From: an uncultured Eubacteriales bacterium
GTDB lineage: Bacteria; Bacillota; Clostridia; Oscillospirales; Oscillospiraceae
DNA: 42,308 nucleotides
NCBI GenBank assembly: GCA_900545925.1
Contig: URAZ01000027.1
Span: forward strand, 1 to 42,308
Reading direction: 5' to 3'
Positions 17,522-25,680 of the stretch are shown in pieces; the stretch's first letter is position 1; each line of letters begins with the position of its first letter. The translations under genes were made by a program, and so were the position numbers. The notes beneath the pieces are model-generated. The model searched no databases and was not told the origin of the DNA. It saw only the letters and a list, made by a program, of their open reading frames with translations.

Positions 17522-20500
17522 TTATGCAGAGGCCGACAGGAACCGGAACGGATACCGCGCTTCGCCGGTCAGGCGGACGGTCACGGTCAGCTCCGTCATG
17601 CTGTTTCCGGTGGGAATGACTCCGTCGGCGAACGCGCGGTACACGGCCCGGCGGAATTCCTGCGGCTGAAGCTCCTCCGCGCCCGCGTGGTCATAGACCG
17701 CGCGCACGTCCGCAGACGCGTCCGCGTACTCCGTGAGCTCCGGCACGTCGAGACAGCGGAACACCAGCTGGAAGCTTCCGTCTGCCATGCAGGAGATGCG
17801 TTTCAGATAACAGTACCGCGCGCCGTGGTTGTCGTTGATGGTGCGGGTATAGGTTCCATCCTGATAGGTCAGATAGTGCGAGCTGCGGTCTTCCCAGCCG
17901 TACCGGCCCAGCGGGAAATAGCGGACGAGCGTATTGTCGAAATCCACCGCGCTGATCGTCAGCGGCCAGTTGTTTTCGCGCGCATAGCGCTCGTAGACGA
18001 ACAGGGAAAGTCCGTCCCACGCGTCTTCGGTCAGCGGCAGCGCTGTCCAATTACCGTCCGGCAGACTGCCCAGCAGATTCCTGTTCTGGCCGTCATACGT
18101 CCAGAACAGCTGCGCCAGATCGTCCGTCGTTTCGCCGGTGTGCAGCTGCAGGGCCGCCCGCAGATCGTCCTCTGGAAGCGGTGCGAAGCGTGCCGACTGG
18201 AACAGCGCGCCGCCGTAGTAGAAGTCCAGCGTGTAGACCTTGCGCGCGTAGCGGAGTTCGCCGCCGCTGCCATCCAAAAACGGGTCGGCGTTATAAAAAT
18301 CTGCCGTGACCTGTACCGTGCTGCCGCCCAGCACCTGCACGTCCGCAATGCGCAGATCCGGGCCGCCGCCGAAGCCGGACACGTTCTCAATGACTGCCGT
18401 GCCGTCCGATGCGTCGTAGTTTCCGCACTGCGTAATATCAAACGTGAAGCTGCCGTCGCGGAAATGATACCGCAAAACGCTGTTCACAAAGCTCTCCGTG
18501 AAGTGATACTTCCCGTCGGCCTGCTTGTAATTATCGCGCGTGTATGTGTAATCCGACCAGTACAGAAACAGCATAAACAGCTGCTCGGACGACAGGTCTT
18601 CGGGCGAATCAAATGTAAAGCCGTCGTTGACAAGCGCGATCTCCGGGCCGATCAGAATGCTGTGGAGGTTCTCATCCGTCAGAAGGCTCGGGTCGATCGT
18701 CATACGCTGCTGCGCCTCCTGCTCCGTGATGGGCAGCCGCATGGCCTCTTCTGGCGCCATCCAGCTGACGGCGGCGATCACGCCGTTTTCAATGTAGAAC
18801 GTCATGACTGTCTCGTCGCACACGACAAGCATTGTGGGAATGCCGTCCGTGTACGCAATGCAGCTGTATTTGCCCATGTATAGAACCTCGCCGCCGAGCA
18901 TCAGCCGCGCCGTGTGTTCGTCGAACTGCTCGAATACCGGCGTTTTGTCGCGCGGGAAACGGTTCGCCGCCTCGCGGTAATCCTCGCCGAAGCGGATGCC
19001 GCAGACCTCGACCCCGGCATCCAGCCGCAGATATGCGGCGTTCGGATAGTGGATTGCGCCGTCGTTGCCCATCCAGCCCGCGGCCTGTGAGCCGTCCGCG
19101 AACTGCACAATGTCATAGTAGTCCGTCTGGAGGATCATCCAGTGGTAAATGCGTTCATATGTGCCGTAAACATTTTGGATGTCGTCCAGTGTCAGATCAT
19201 AGATCGACGTGCCGTTCACGGTAAATTTGGGCCACTGCTCCACCGGCTCGCGCGCGGCGAACCATGCCGCGTCCGCAGCGGGGTCCGTTTCGGCCTCAAT
19301 GCGCGGCAGAATGAATTCCTGATACCACGCCTCCCAGTCGACCGCGCCCTCCACCGGCGCAAGGCCGTTGCGGACAACAAAATCCTTTAAGATATCCAAG
19401 CCGTCGGCTGCGTGCTGGTAATACGAGCTGACCGCCGCTGTGTCCGAACTGTCATACTGCCGTACCGCCTTGTCCGACGGGCTCAGGCAGAAGAAATAAT
19501 ATGCCGTGCTGCCGCGTGTGCCGAGCAGATGCGTGTTCAGCGCCATAAGATTTTCCTCGACCCATCGGTCTGCGCCGTCCTTGACCAGCTCCGCCGGGTC
19601 TTCAAACTGGAACGCGCGGATCGCCCAGACGAGGCCGAGGCGGTCTTCTGCCGCCTGACTTTTGTCGTAGAAGGAGAACAGCACATCGTCCAGGTCATGC
19701 TCGCCGGTCTCCGGCGCTTCGATCATAAACGAATCGTCCGCAGTGATTTCGTTTTCGTATCGTGCCGGGACACTGAGCGTGACCGTGTCCTGTGTGGTGG
19801 TGAATTCCACTGCCGCTTCCGGTTCCTCGCGTGTGGCCTCCTGCACTTCTGATTCCTTGGGCGTGTTCTCCATTCTTTCCGATGTCTGCTGCGTCTGCTG
19901 TGCAGGCGCGGCATCCTTCGCGCCGGTCATCGTGCAGCCGACTGCCGCGGCGCAGAGCAGAAGCACGAGGATCAGAACGGGAATTGCGGTTTTCGGGTGC
20001 TTTGTGATGGAAACGATGCGCGTTTTGAGCTGCCCGCCGCGCCCCGACATTGTTGTCGCCGCGCTGAGGGGATCGACCCGCTCGCGGCACGTCATGCGGA
20101 TGAGTGAGCGGCCGTAGTCCGCACGCGCGTCCTCGCCAAGACGGCGGACGGTATCCTCGTCGCAGAAGAGCTCCGCGTCGGTGCGGGAAAGCGCCGCCGC
20201 CCACCACACCAGCGGATCAAACCAGTGCAGCGCCAGACACACGCCGCGCAGAACGGCCCAGATGTGGTCGCGGTGGAGATAATGCGTATACTCATGCTCC
20301 GCGCAGTGGTGCAGCAGCTGCTCGTCCTGCGCACAGTCCATTGTCACATAGATCGCCGGCGGGAAAAGCCCGAACAGGCACGGCGACAGCGCGGTCTGCG
20401 TCAGCCGGACAGCCGGACGGCCCTCCTTCGGCGCAATCGCGCGCAAAACGCCCGCCCGCAGCTGCCGACCGTACCGGAGATTGCAGAATAGGAACCACAG

Positions 20501-20932
20501 CCCCAGCAAAGCCGCGCCGGAGGCCCATACAAGCATGAATATCTTCCACACGGAAACGGCGGGCTTCTGCGCAGATTTTTCCGGTTCTGCGCTGCCCGTT
20601 TCCGCCTGCGCAGGCATGGATGCCGGGCGCTGCACCGGCTGTGCGGGCATCTGCACTGGCGCTGCGGGCGCAGCCGGTTCTGGTGTACTGGCCGCCTGCG
20701 CGGGCGGCGCGGCGGCGGGTTCCGTCTGCATGACAGCAGCTGGTTCGGCCTTCGGCAGAAGATTTGCCACGCTGAGGGCGGTTTTCCCGACAGAAAGCGG
20801 CAGCAGCAGCCGCACGAGCAGCACCAGCCAGAGTGTGTACTGCAATCTTGCGCTGATTTTCCCGTACAGCAGATAGTGTGCTCCGATGAGCAGCGCCGCC
20901 AACACGGCGGACGAAACAAACCATTCAGCCAT
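17522..20932 (-). CDS. Very large BlaR1-type M56 sensor with uncharacterised ectodomain
   Basis: 1136-residue membrane protein. The first 330 residues are an M56 module much like its neighbour: KISARLQYTLWLVLLVRLLL, an Ala/Pro/Gln-rich loop (65-120), a peptidase with HEYTH at 213-217, and a last helix ending in GCTMTGA. About 800 residues follow outside the cell. Residues 360-520 resemble the small domain found after M56 in other clostridial sensors, ending FVVRNGLAPV. Further on come DLTLDDIQNVYGTYERIYHW and a C-terminal region rich in Tyr/Phe/Asp strands that I cannot place. No penicillin-binding motifs (SxxK, SxN, KTG) were recognised. Start ATG 20932 has GGAGGAG upstream. In front of it lies only the C-terminal stub of a blaI gene, so it may act through the intact BlaI next door. 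Confidence 0.85.
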   Translation of the reverse strand: MAEWFVSSAVLAALLIGAHYLLYGKISARLQYTLWLVLLVRLLLPLSVGKTALSVANLLPKAEPAAVMQTEPAAAPPAQAASTPEPAAPAAPVQMPAQPVQRPASMPAQAETGSAEPEKSAQKPAVSVWKIFMLVWASGAALLGLWFLFCNLRYGRQLRAGVLRAIAPKEGRPAVRLTQTALSPCLFGLFPPAIYVTMDCAQDEQLLHHCAEHEYTHYLHRDHIWAVLRGVCLALHWFDPLVWWAAALSRTDAELFCDEDTVRRLGEDARADYGRSLIRMTCRERVDPLSAATTMSGRGGQLKTRIVSITKHPKTAIPVLILVLLLCAAAVGCTMTGAKDAAPAQQTQQTSERMENTPKESEVQEATREEPEAAVEFTTTQDTVTLSVPARYENEITADDSFMIEAPETGEHDLDDVLFSFYDKSQAAEDRLGLVWAIRAFQFEDPAELVKDGADRWVEENLMALNTHLLGTRGSTAYYFFCLSPSDKAVRQYDSSDTAAVSSYYQHAADGLDILKDFVVRNGLAPVEGAVDWEAWYQEFILPRIEAETDPAADAAWFAAREPVEQWPKFTVNGTSIYDLTLDDIQNVYGTYERIYHWMILQTDYYDIVQFADGSQAAGWMGNDGAIHYPNAAYLRLDAGVEVCGIRFGEDYREAANRFPRDKTPVFEQFDEHTARLMLGGEVLYMGKYSCIAYTDGIPTMLVVCDETVMTFYIENGVIAAVSWMAPEEAMRLPITEQEAQQRMTIDPSLLTDENLHSILIGPEIALVNDGFTFDSPEDLSSEQLFMLFLYWSDYTYTRDNYKQADGKYHFTESFVNSVLRYHFRDGSFTFDITQCGNYDASDGTAVIENVSGFGGGPDLRIADVQVLGGSTVQVTADFYNADPFLDGSGGELRYARKVYTLDFYYGGALFQSARFAPLPEDDLRAALQLHTGETTDDLAQLFWTYDGQNRNLLGSLPDGNWTALPLTEDAWDGLSLFVYERYARENNWPLTISAVDFDNTLVRYFPLGRYGWEDRSSHYLTYQDGTYTRTINDNHGARYCYLKRISCMADGSFQLVFRCLDVPELTEYADASADVRAVYDHAGAEELQPQEFRRAVYRAFADGVIPTGNSMTELTVTVRLTGEARYPFRFLSASA

Positions 20933-20937
20933 GGCGC

Positions 20938-20995
20938 TTTTTTCTCCTCCATATTCCGCAGCAGCGCATACAGCTCGTCAAGCTCACGTTTTTTA
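20938..20995 (-). pseudogene. C-terminal remnant of a second blaI
   Basis: The minus strand encodes KKRELDELYALLRNMEEKK directly before the large M56 gene, in the same relative position and with the same pattern as the end of the intact BlaI (DELEELYAILDKAAG). There is no helix-turn-helix domain upstream; a promoter sits there instead. The frame runs on without stop into the M56 gene. Best read as the tail of a deleted blaI. Confidence 0.65.
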
Positions 20996-21020
20996 TCTTG
21001 CTGTTTACGCCTGTAATCAT

Positions 21021-21049
21021 AGTATAGCACAAATGGTTACGGCCGTCAA
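21021..21049 (-). promoter_or_regulatory. Promoter of the large M56 gene
   Basis: TTGACG (21049-21044) and TATACT (21026-21021) with a 17-base gap on the minus strand. Just downstream is the palindrome TTACAGGCGTAA, a possible repressor site with TTAC/GTAA arms. Confidence 0.7.
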
Positions 21050-21067
21050 CAGCAAAAAGCGGCTGTA

Positions 21068-22369
21068 TCATCCGGCTTCCGCAATAAACAGCGCCGCACG
21101 CCTGTCCATGACCTGTGCAGCCTCCTGTGCAGTCTTCCGGCCTTTGAAATAGGCGTCCGCTTCGTCAAGGATGATCTTCAAAATTTCCTGATTGCCACAG
21201 GAACGGCAGTCGGCGTGCTCCAGTACGTTCATCAGATCATCGGCGGCGGCTTCGTCAAACAGAAACGCAAGATCGCCTGCCTCGCCGACCTCAACGCGGC
21301 CCTCTTCGCGGATGGCCGTCTGCTGTTCGGCCCTCTGCGCTTCGATCTCCTTCTGCATCAGCTCGCGCAGCGCGGCGCGGTTGACCGGGAACGCGTCCGC
21401 AACGGTCTGCTGAAAGTCTTCCCGCAGCATGTTCCGCAGCGCCTCCGCCGCCGCTTCCTGCATGGCGGAGCCGGCGCAGACACCAAGCTGCAAAATCGGC
21501 TGATACGCCGTTCCACCGTCCGAATCGAGAGCAAGCACACGGAAAGCGCCGCCGGTCTGCTGGTACCAGGAAATCTGCATGGACCGGTACATCGCGGCGG
21601 AGTGCATCGGCTGCTGCATGATGCTGTCCGGGGCAGGCACTGCGGAAGAAATGGCCGCGCAGGCCGTCAGAATATTCAAAAATTTCTCGCTCTCGAAGGA
21701 GGCGGTCTGTGTATCATAGTCCAGATACTGCTCCGCCGCGTGGCGGCAGTAGACGCTGAGCAGATCCTCACCGCCCCAGAAAAAGCTGACGTCCGGAACT
21801 GCGCCGCACAGCACGTCCTCGACCGACGTTTCCAGCGACGCGCCGAGCTTCTCCGCCGGGCCGAACAGCGGGTCAAGCGCGAAAGCCCCGACGACGGAAT
21901 AGAGCGTCCCGTCCACATAGCACGGCTTCAGAATACCGGACAGAAGCTCCGCTTCCGGCATCCCGTCCAGCGGCAGCAGAATGCCGTTTTTCGCGTAGCC
22001 CGCGTACTGCGCGCCGCTCAGATCGCTGCAATCGAGCAGATCTGGCACATTCCCGGCCAGCAGCTCCGTCGTCATGCGCGTCACGGCATCCGCGCGGCTT
22101 TCCGCGCCGTCGGCGTAGTTGAGGATTTCGATCCTGACCGGTGCGCCGGAGAAATTATAGTTCTGGATCATACTGCGGAGCACGCTCTTTTCCGTGTCAA
22201 AATCGATCGTGCCAAGCATCAGCGTCCGTTCCGGTGTTTGCACATCGGATTCGGTTTCCGTTTGACTGCCGGCTGTCTCCGCAGCGGGCAGCTGCTCCGG
22301 CTGCGTCTGCTTCCGGCAGGCGGTCAGCAGCAGACAGAGCAGCAGCATGAAAATCAGACAGCGTTTCAT
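21068..22369 (-). CDS. Solute-binding-protein-like lipoprotein of unknown role
   Basis: 433-residue extracellular lipoprotein. From ATG 22369 (AAGGAGG upstream) the signal peptide KRCLIFMLLLCLLLTACRK has the lipobox LTAC. The rest resembles family 1 extracellular solute-binding proteins: TRMTTELLAGNVPDLLDCSD, NGILLPLDGMPEAELL, and a late ALRELMQKEIEAQRAEQ segment. No permease or ATPase lies beside it. It is read in the same direction as the large M56 gene, about 140 bases upstream of that gene's start, but that M56 gene has its own promoter. It may be a dedicated surface sensor or accessory of the M56 cluster rather than a transporter part; this is inference. The C-terminal half is Glu/Asp/Ala-rich and helical. 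Confidence 0.7.
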   Translation of the reverse strand: MKRCLIFMLLLCLLLTACRKQTQPEQLPAAETAGSQTETESDVQTPERTLMLGTIDFDTEKSVLRSMIQNYNFSGAPVRIEILNYADGAESRADAVTRMTTELLAGNVPDLLDCSDLSGAQYAGYAKNGILLPLDGMPEAELLSGILKPCYVDGTLYSVVGAFALDPLFGPAEKLGASLETSVEDVLCGAVPDVSFFWGGEDLLSVYCRHAAEQYLDYDTQTASFESEKFLNILTACAAISSAVPAPDSIMQQPMHSAAMYRSMQISWYQQTGGAFRVLALDSDGGTAYQPILQLGVCAGSAMQEAAAEALRNMLREDFQQTVADAFPVNRAALRELMQKEIEAQRAEQQTAIREEGRVEVGEAGDLAFLFDEAAADDLMNVLEHADCRSCGNQEILKIILDEADAYFKGRKTAQEAAQVMDRRAALFIAEAG

Positions 22370-22442
22370 GATGCATTCCTCCTTATTTTTCTTCCAGTAT
22401 ACCACGGCTTTTCCCTGAAATCTCTTAATTTTTCCTAAATAT

Positions 22443-22604
22443 TTACTGGATCCGGTATCCGCTCAGGACGAGTTCGAGGATTGCAGGCCAGAAGATGGGT
22501 TCCGGCGCAGTAAAATAACGGGCATCCGGAATGCTGTGAAAGGATATGATGCAGCGCTCGTCATCCAGCCATGCCTCAAAGCGTCTGTTGGTTTCGTGCT
22601 CCAT
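22443..22604 (-). CDS. Small protein of 53 residues, unknown function
   Basis: Short reading frame beginning MEHETNRRFEAWLDDERC and containing IISFHSIPDARYF, ending in LELVLSGYRIQ. AAAGGAGG lies 12 bases before the ATG, slightly far but strong. It is acidic with an amphipathic start and no membrane helix. Divergent from an XRE regulator gene, with a palindromic site between them, which suggests that the regulator controls it. I do not recognise the family. A longer overlapping frame on the same strand (22463-22678) lacks a ribosome binding site and looks like a shadow. Confidence 0.6.
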   Translation of the reverse strand: MEHETNRRFEAWLDDERCIISFHSIPDARYFTAPEPIFWPAILELVLSGYRIQ

Positions 22605-22640
22605 GCGGGTTTGCTGCCTCCTTTAAAGGGGTAAGTAATG

Positions 22641-22658
22641 TCGTAGTAAATAATACGA
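22641..22658. promoter_or_regulatory. Palindromic operator candidate between divergent genes
   Basis: TCGTA (22641-22645) and TACGA (22654-22658) are perfect inverted arms with an eight-base AT-rich centre. GTCGTAG recurs close to the regulator start near 22707, suggesting a second half-site for autoregulation. Confidence 0.5.
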
Positions 22659-22725
22659 TATTTATGATTAAAATGCAACGATTTTTCAAAGTATAATAAG
22701 CGAAAAGTCGTAGGTGGTGAAGCAT

Positions 22726-23040
22726 GTGACAGACGTTCTGGGGCTGATCCGAAAAAACCGGGAAGCCAGAGGCTGGACGGAATATCAGCTTGCCGAGCGC
22801 TCCGGCCTGCCGCAGTCTACCATTTCATCCTGGTACCAGAAGGGCATGACGCCCTCGTTTTCCTCGCTGGAAAAGATCTGCGACGCATTTGGGCTGACGC
22901 TCTCGCAGTTTTTTGCCGACGGCGAGGCACTGCTTGCCCTGACGCCCGGGCAGCGCGGCATGCTGGAAAAATGGCTGCGCCTGTCTCCCGCGCAGCAGCG
23001 TGCGCTTTTCGCGGTGATGGATGCGATGCTGGAAGGCTAG
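22726..23040 (+). CDS. XRE-family helix-turn-helix regulator
   Basis: Cytoplasmic DNA-binding protein of about 104 residues. The Cro/CI-type helix-turn-helix occupies the first 65 residues: IRKNREARGWTEYQLAERSG, LPQSTISSWYQKGMTPSFSS, LEKICDAFGLTLSQFF. The remaining 35 residues form a helix-rich tail (LTPGQRGMLEKWLRLSPAQQ). I start at GTG 22726, eight bases after AGGTGG; alternative GTG codons at 22714 and 22717 overlap that site. Single gene closed by a strong bidirectional hairpin, divergent from the 53-residue gene that it probably controls. Confidence 0.9.
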   Translation: MTDVLGLIRKNREARGWTEYQLAERSGLPQSTISSWYQKGMTPSFSSLEKICDAFGLTLSQFFADGEALLALTPGQRGMLEKWLRLSPAQQRALFAVMDAMLEG

Positions 23041-23080
23041 CGGCGCAGATTTTTCTCTTTCTAATTTTAGCAAAACAATA

Positions 23081-23122
23081 AAAGTCTCCCCTTGCCATGC
23101 TGCCATGGCAGGGGGAGACTTT
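23081..23122 (+). terminator. Strong bidirectional terminator
   Basis: AAAGTCTCCCCTTGCCATG and CATGGCAGGGGGAGACTTT form a near-perfect 19-bp stem whose A/T ends supply a T-run in either direction. Confidence 0.88.
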
Positions 23123-23151
23123 GGCATATACAGCGGAAATGAAAATCGGAG

Positions 23152-23190
23152 TTGACAAGCACATGTTTATATTATAATATTGGAATATAA
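23152..23190 (+). promoter_or_regulatory. PadR operon promoter with overlapping operator
   Basis: TTGACA (23152-23157) and TAATAT (23175-23180) are 17 bases apart. Inverted arms TTATATT (23167-23173) and AATATAA (23184-23190) bracket the -10 box, the usual layout for PadR autorepression. Confidence 0.72.
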
Positions 23191-23218
23191 AATAATTAGA
23201 TGATGTAGGAGGGATACA

Positions 23219-23764
23219 ATGGGCTTACAGCATGGCATCCTTGGGTTTTTAAATTACGGTCCATGCAGCGGATATGAGTTGGCAAAGGCATTTCATTCTT
23301 CCGTACAGTTTTTCTGGCCCGCGCAGACCAGCCAGATCTATTTGACGCTGGGCAAGCTGGAACATGCGGGGCTTGTTGCGCATGAGACGGTCATCCAGAA
23401 CGGGAAACCGAATAAGAACGTCTATTCCATTCTGCCCGCCGGACGCGCGGAGTTGCTGCGCTGGCTGTCAGAACAGGGGCAGTCAGCAGACGGCTATAAG
23501 AGCGAATTTCTGATGAAGGTCTTCTTCGCCGAAAATCTCCCTCCGCAGCAGGCAATCACAATGCTGCGCGCCTATGCCGACGGCTTCCGCGCGTGGCTGC
23601 GGAGCATGGACAGCGTACCGCAGAGCATTGAGGATTACGGCAAACTGACCGATGCCAGCGCGCCCGTGTATTGGGCGTTTACGGCACAGTTTGGCAGGGA
23701 CTATGCACAGATGTGCATCGCGTGGGCCGAGAACTGCGTCAAACGGCTGGAGGAAATGATATGA
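23219..23764 (+). CDS. PadR-family transcriptional regulator
   Basis: 181-residue dimeric winged-helix repressor of the larger PadR/AphA group. The N-terminal domain reads GLQHGILGFLNYGPCSGYEL, TSQIYLTLGKLEHAGLVAHE, NKNVYSILPAGRAELLRWL, the canonical pattern. The C-terminal 90 residues are a helical dimerisation domain (FFAENLPPQQAITMLRAYA). GGAGGG precedes the ATG. The stop overlaps the next start (ATGA at 23761-23764), so the flavoprotein gene is translationally coupled and almost certainly its target. The promoter carries a symmetric AT-rich site, suggesting autoregulation in response to a small aromatic or drug-like ligand, as is common in the family. Confidence 0.93.
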   Translation: MGLQHGILGFLNYGPCSGYELAKAFHSSVQFFWPAQTSQIYLTLGKLEHAGLVAHETVIQNGKPNKNVYSILPAGRAELLRWLSEQGQSADGYKSEFLMKVFFAENLPPQQAITMLRAYADGFRAWLRSMDSVPQSIEDYGKLTDASAPVYWAFTAQFGRDYAQMCIAWAENCVKRLEEMI

Positions 23765-25389
23765 GAGTTCTGGTTCTGAACGGAAGTCCCAAGGGGGACA
23801 AAAGCAATACATACCGGCTCACAAGCGCGTTTCTGGACGGCCTGCGGCAGACGCAGCCGGTGGAGGCCGAGACCATCGAGGTCGGAAAGCTGCATCTGCT
23901 GCCGTGCCGGGGCTGCTTCGCCTGCTGGAGCAAAACGCCGGGCAAATGTGTTCTGCAGGACGATATGGCCGGTGTGATTGAAAAAATTCTTGCCGCCGAT
24001 GTGCTGATCTGGAGTTTTCCGCTCTATTATTTCAGCATTCCCGGCCAACTGAAGCTGCTCATCGACCGGCAGCTGCCGATGTCGCTGCCGTTTATGACCG
24101 ACACCGAATCCGGCGGCCATCCGAGCCGGTACGACCGTTCCGGCCAACGGCAGGTCGTGATCTCAACCTGCGGCTTTTATACCGCCGAGGGCAATTATGA
24201 CGCGGTGGACGCGCAGTTTTCCAGACTCTGTAGTGCGGGCGGCTATACATCCGTTTACTGCGGACAGGGCGAACTGTTCCGCGTCCCGGCACTGCGGCAG
24301 CGCACGGACGCCTATCTTGAACTGGTCAAACAGGCGGGCGCAGAATTTGTGCGCGGTGCAATCTCGGCCGAAACAGCCTGCGCGCTGCGTCAGCCACTGT
24401 TCCCGCGCGCGGTATTTGAGCAGATGGCGGACGCCAGCTGGGGCGTCAGCCGGGAGGATACTGCCGCGGAAAAGACCCCGGAGGCCGGGAAGCTGTCGCC
24501 GGCGCAGGCCTTTACACGGCAGATGGCCGCGCTCTATGACCCATCGACATGGGACAGGAAGGATCGTGTTCTGGAATTTTTCTATACGGACACCGGCGAG
24601 ACTTGCCAGATCGTGCTCGGAAAGGACGGCCAGCGCGTGCTGCAATCGGACTTTCTGCCCAGCACGACGCGCATTGAAACGCCGCTTTCCGTCTGGCAAA
24701 AGATCGGCAGCGGGGAACTTGACGGCAAGCAGGCCATGATGGAGCACCAGTACCGCGTGACTGGCGATTTTTCGGTCATGCTCCGCTGGGATGAGATCTT
24801 CGGCTTGGGGGCCGCACCGGCGCAGCCGTCCGCCGAACCCCGGAAGAAGACGAACATGACGCTCATGCTGCTGCCGTGGATGGCGATCTGGATCGCGCTG
24901 TCTATCCACGCGCAGATCGGCGCTTGCGTCGGGCTTGCGGTCTGTGCGCTGCTGCCGTTCACGTTTTTGAACTACCGCATGACGGTTTTCGAGCCGTGTT
25001 CGATTCTGGCCGTCGGCACAATTTGCGTGCTGACGCTTCTGGACGCGCTGCCGCTCACGCTGCTGCTGCCCGCGTCGTATCTTCTGTTCGGCCTGATGTG
25101 GGGCGTGACGGTGTTTCTGCCCATGCCGCTGACGGCGTATTATTCCATGAACGGCTACGGCGGCGAGACAGCGCTTCAGAACCCGCTGTTCATGCGCACG
25201 AACCGCATTCTGACAGCCTGCTGGGCAGTCTTGTATCTGCTCACGCCGATCTGGACGTGGTATCTGCTGCAAACACCCATCTCGTATCTGACCGGCGCGC
25301 TCAATTCCGTTCTGCCCATGCTCCTCGGCGCATTCACGGCCTGGTTCCAGCGCTGGTACCCGGCACATTACGCTGCAAGTAAAAAATGA
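23761..25389 (+). CDS. Fusion of FMN reductase-like, SCP2-like and membrane domains
   Basis: 542 residues. Residues 1-200 are a flavodoxin-fold NAD(P)H-dependent FMN reductase domain: RVLVLNGSPKGDKSNTYRL (phosphate-binding loop), the CRGCFACW Cys motif of iron-sulfur-flavoprotein-like members, and LIWSFPLYYFSIPGQLK. Residues about 250-350 resemble a sterol carrier protein 2 domain, with FFYTDTGETCQIVLGKDGQ and GELDGKQAMMEHQYRVTGDF. Residues 365-542 hold four to five hydrophobic helices starting MTLMLLPWMAIWIALSI. The gene overlaps padR by four bases. The combination suggests membrane-associated reduction of a hydrophobic compound, with SCP2 as a lipid-binding adaptor; this is inference. No frameshift was seen joining the parts, so the fusion appears genuine. 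Confidence 0.82.
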   Translation: MRVLVLNGSPKGDKSNTYRLTSAFLDGLRQTQPVEAETIEVGKLHLLPCRGCFACWSKTPGKCVLQDDMAGVIEKILAADVLIWSFPLYYFSIPGQLKLLIDRQLPMSLPFMTDTESGGHPSRYDRSGQRQVVISTCGFYTAEGNYDAVDAQFSRLCSAGGYTSVYCGQGELFRVPALRQRTDAYLELVKQAGAEFVRGAISAETACALRQPLFPRAVFEQMADASWGVSREDTAAEKTPEAGKLSPAQAFTRQMAALYDPSTWDRKDRVLEFFYTDTGETCQIVLGKDGQRVLQSDFLPSTTRIETPLSVWQKIGSGELDGKQAMMEHQYRVTGDFSVMLRWDEIFGLGAAPAQPSAEPRKKTNMTLMLLPWMAIWIALSIHAQIGACVGLAVCALLPFTFLNYRMTVFEPCSILAVGTICVLTLLDALPLTLLLPASYLLFGLMWGVTVFLPMPLTAYYSMNGYGGETALQNPLFMRTNRILTACWAVLYLLTPIWTWYLLQTPISYLTGALNSVLPMLLGAFTAWFQRWYPAHYAASKK

Positions 25390-25403
25390 CTGCGCCAAAG
25401 CAG

Positions 25404-25444
25404 GCCCTTGTCATGCTCATTGAAGCGCATGACAAGGGGCTTTT
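25404..25444 (+). terminator. Terminator of the PadR operon
   Basis: GCCCCTTGTCATGC-type stem: GCCCTTGTCATG (from 25404) pairs with CATGACAAGGGGC (to 25440), followed by TTTT. Confidence 0.9.
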
Positions 25445-25465
25445 GCATATCCGGAATCTGGGCAT

Positions 25466-25564
25466 GCCGCCTGTTACGGTGCTCCAAATTTGTAGGTAGT
25501 TGCGTTAGAATATCTGCGACAAATCAGCTTTGCGTTCAAAAGTTGCAAGGCAGTACGGATTCGC
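25466..25564 (+). repeat. Dispersed repeat, copy B
   Basis: Same 99-base unit as at 14347-14445, beginning GCCGCCTGTTACGGT and ending GGCAGTACGGATTCGC. A MITE-like palindromic element starts nine bases later. Confidence 0.75.
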
Positions 25565-25572
25565 CAGAGTTC

Positions 25573-25680
25573 TGTAGGGGCCGATGCCCACATCGGCCCG
25601 TCGGGCAGTTACGAATTCGCCATAGATTTCCGTAAAAACGGTGCAATCTGCCGGGTCGATGTGGGCATCGACCCCTACGA
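25573..25680. repeat. MITE-like palindromic element, copy 1
   Basis: About 108 bases with terminal inverted repeats starting TGTAGGGGCCGATG and ending CATCGACCCCTACG. Each end is also a hairpin by itself. The inner part (GCAGTTACGAATTCGCC and on) matches the inverted inner part of the element at 33827-33934. No transposase inside. It directly abuts a truncated ZinT-like gene. Confidence 0.8.

Noticed and set aside
22463..22678. 71-codon minus-strand frame overlapping the 53-residue gene
   Set aside because: No ribosome binding site, AT-rich leader translated as its start, and the alternative frame has AAAGGAGG and protein-like composition.
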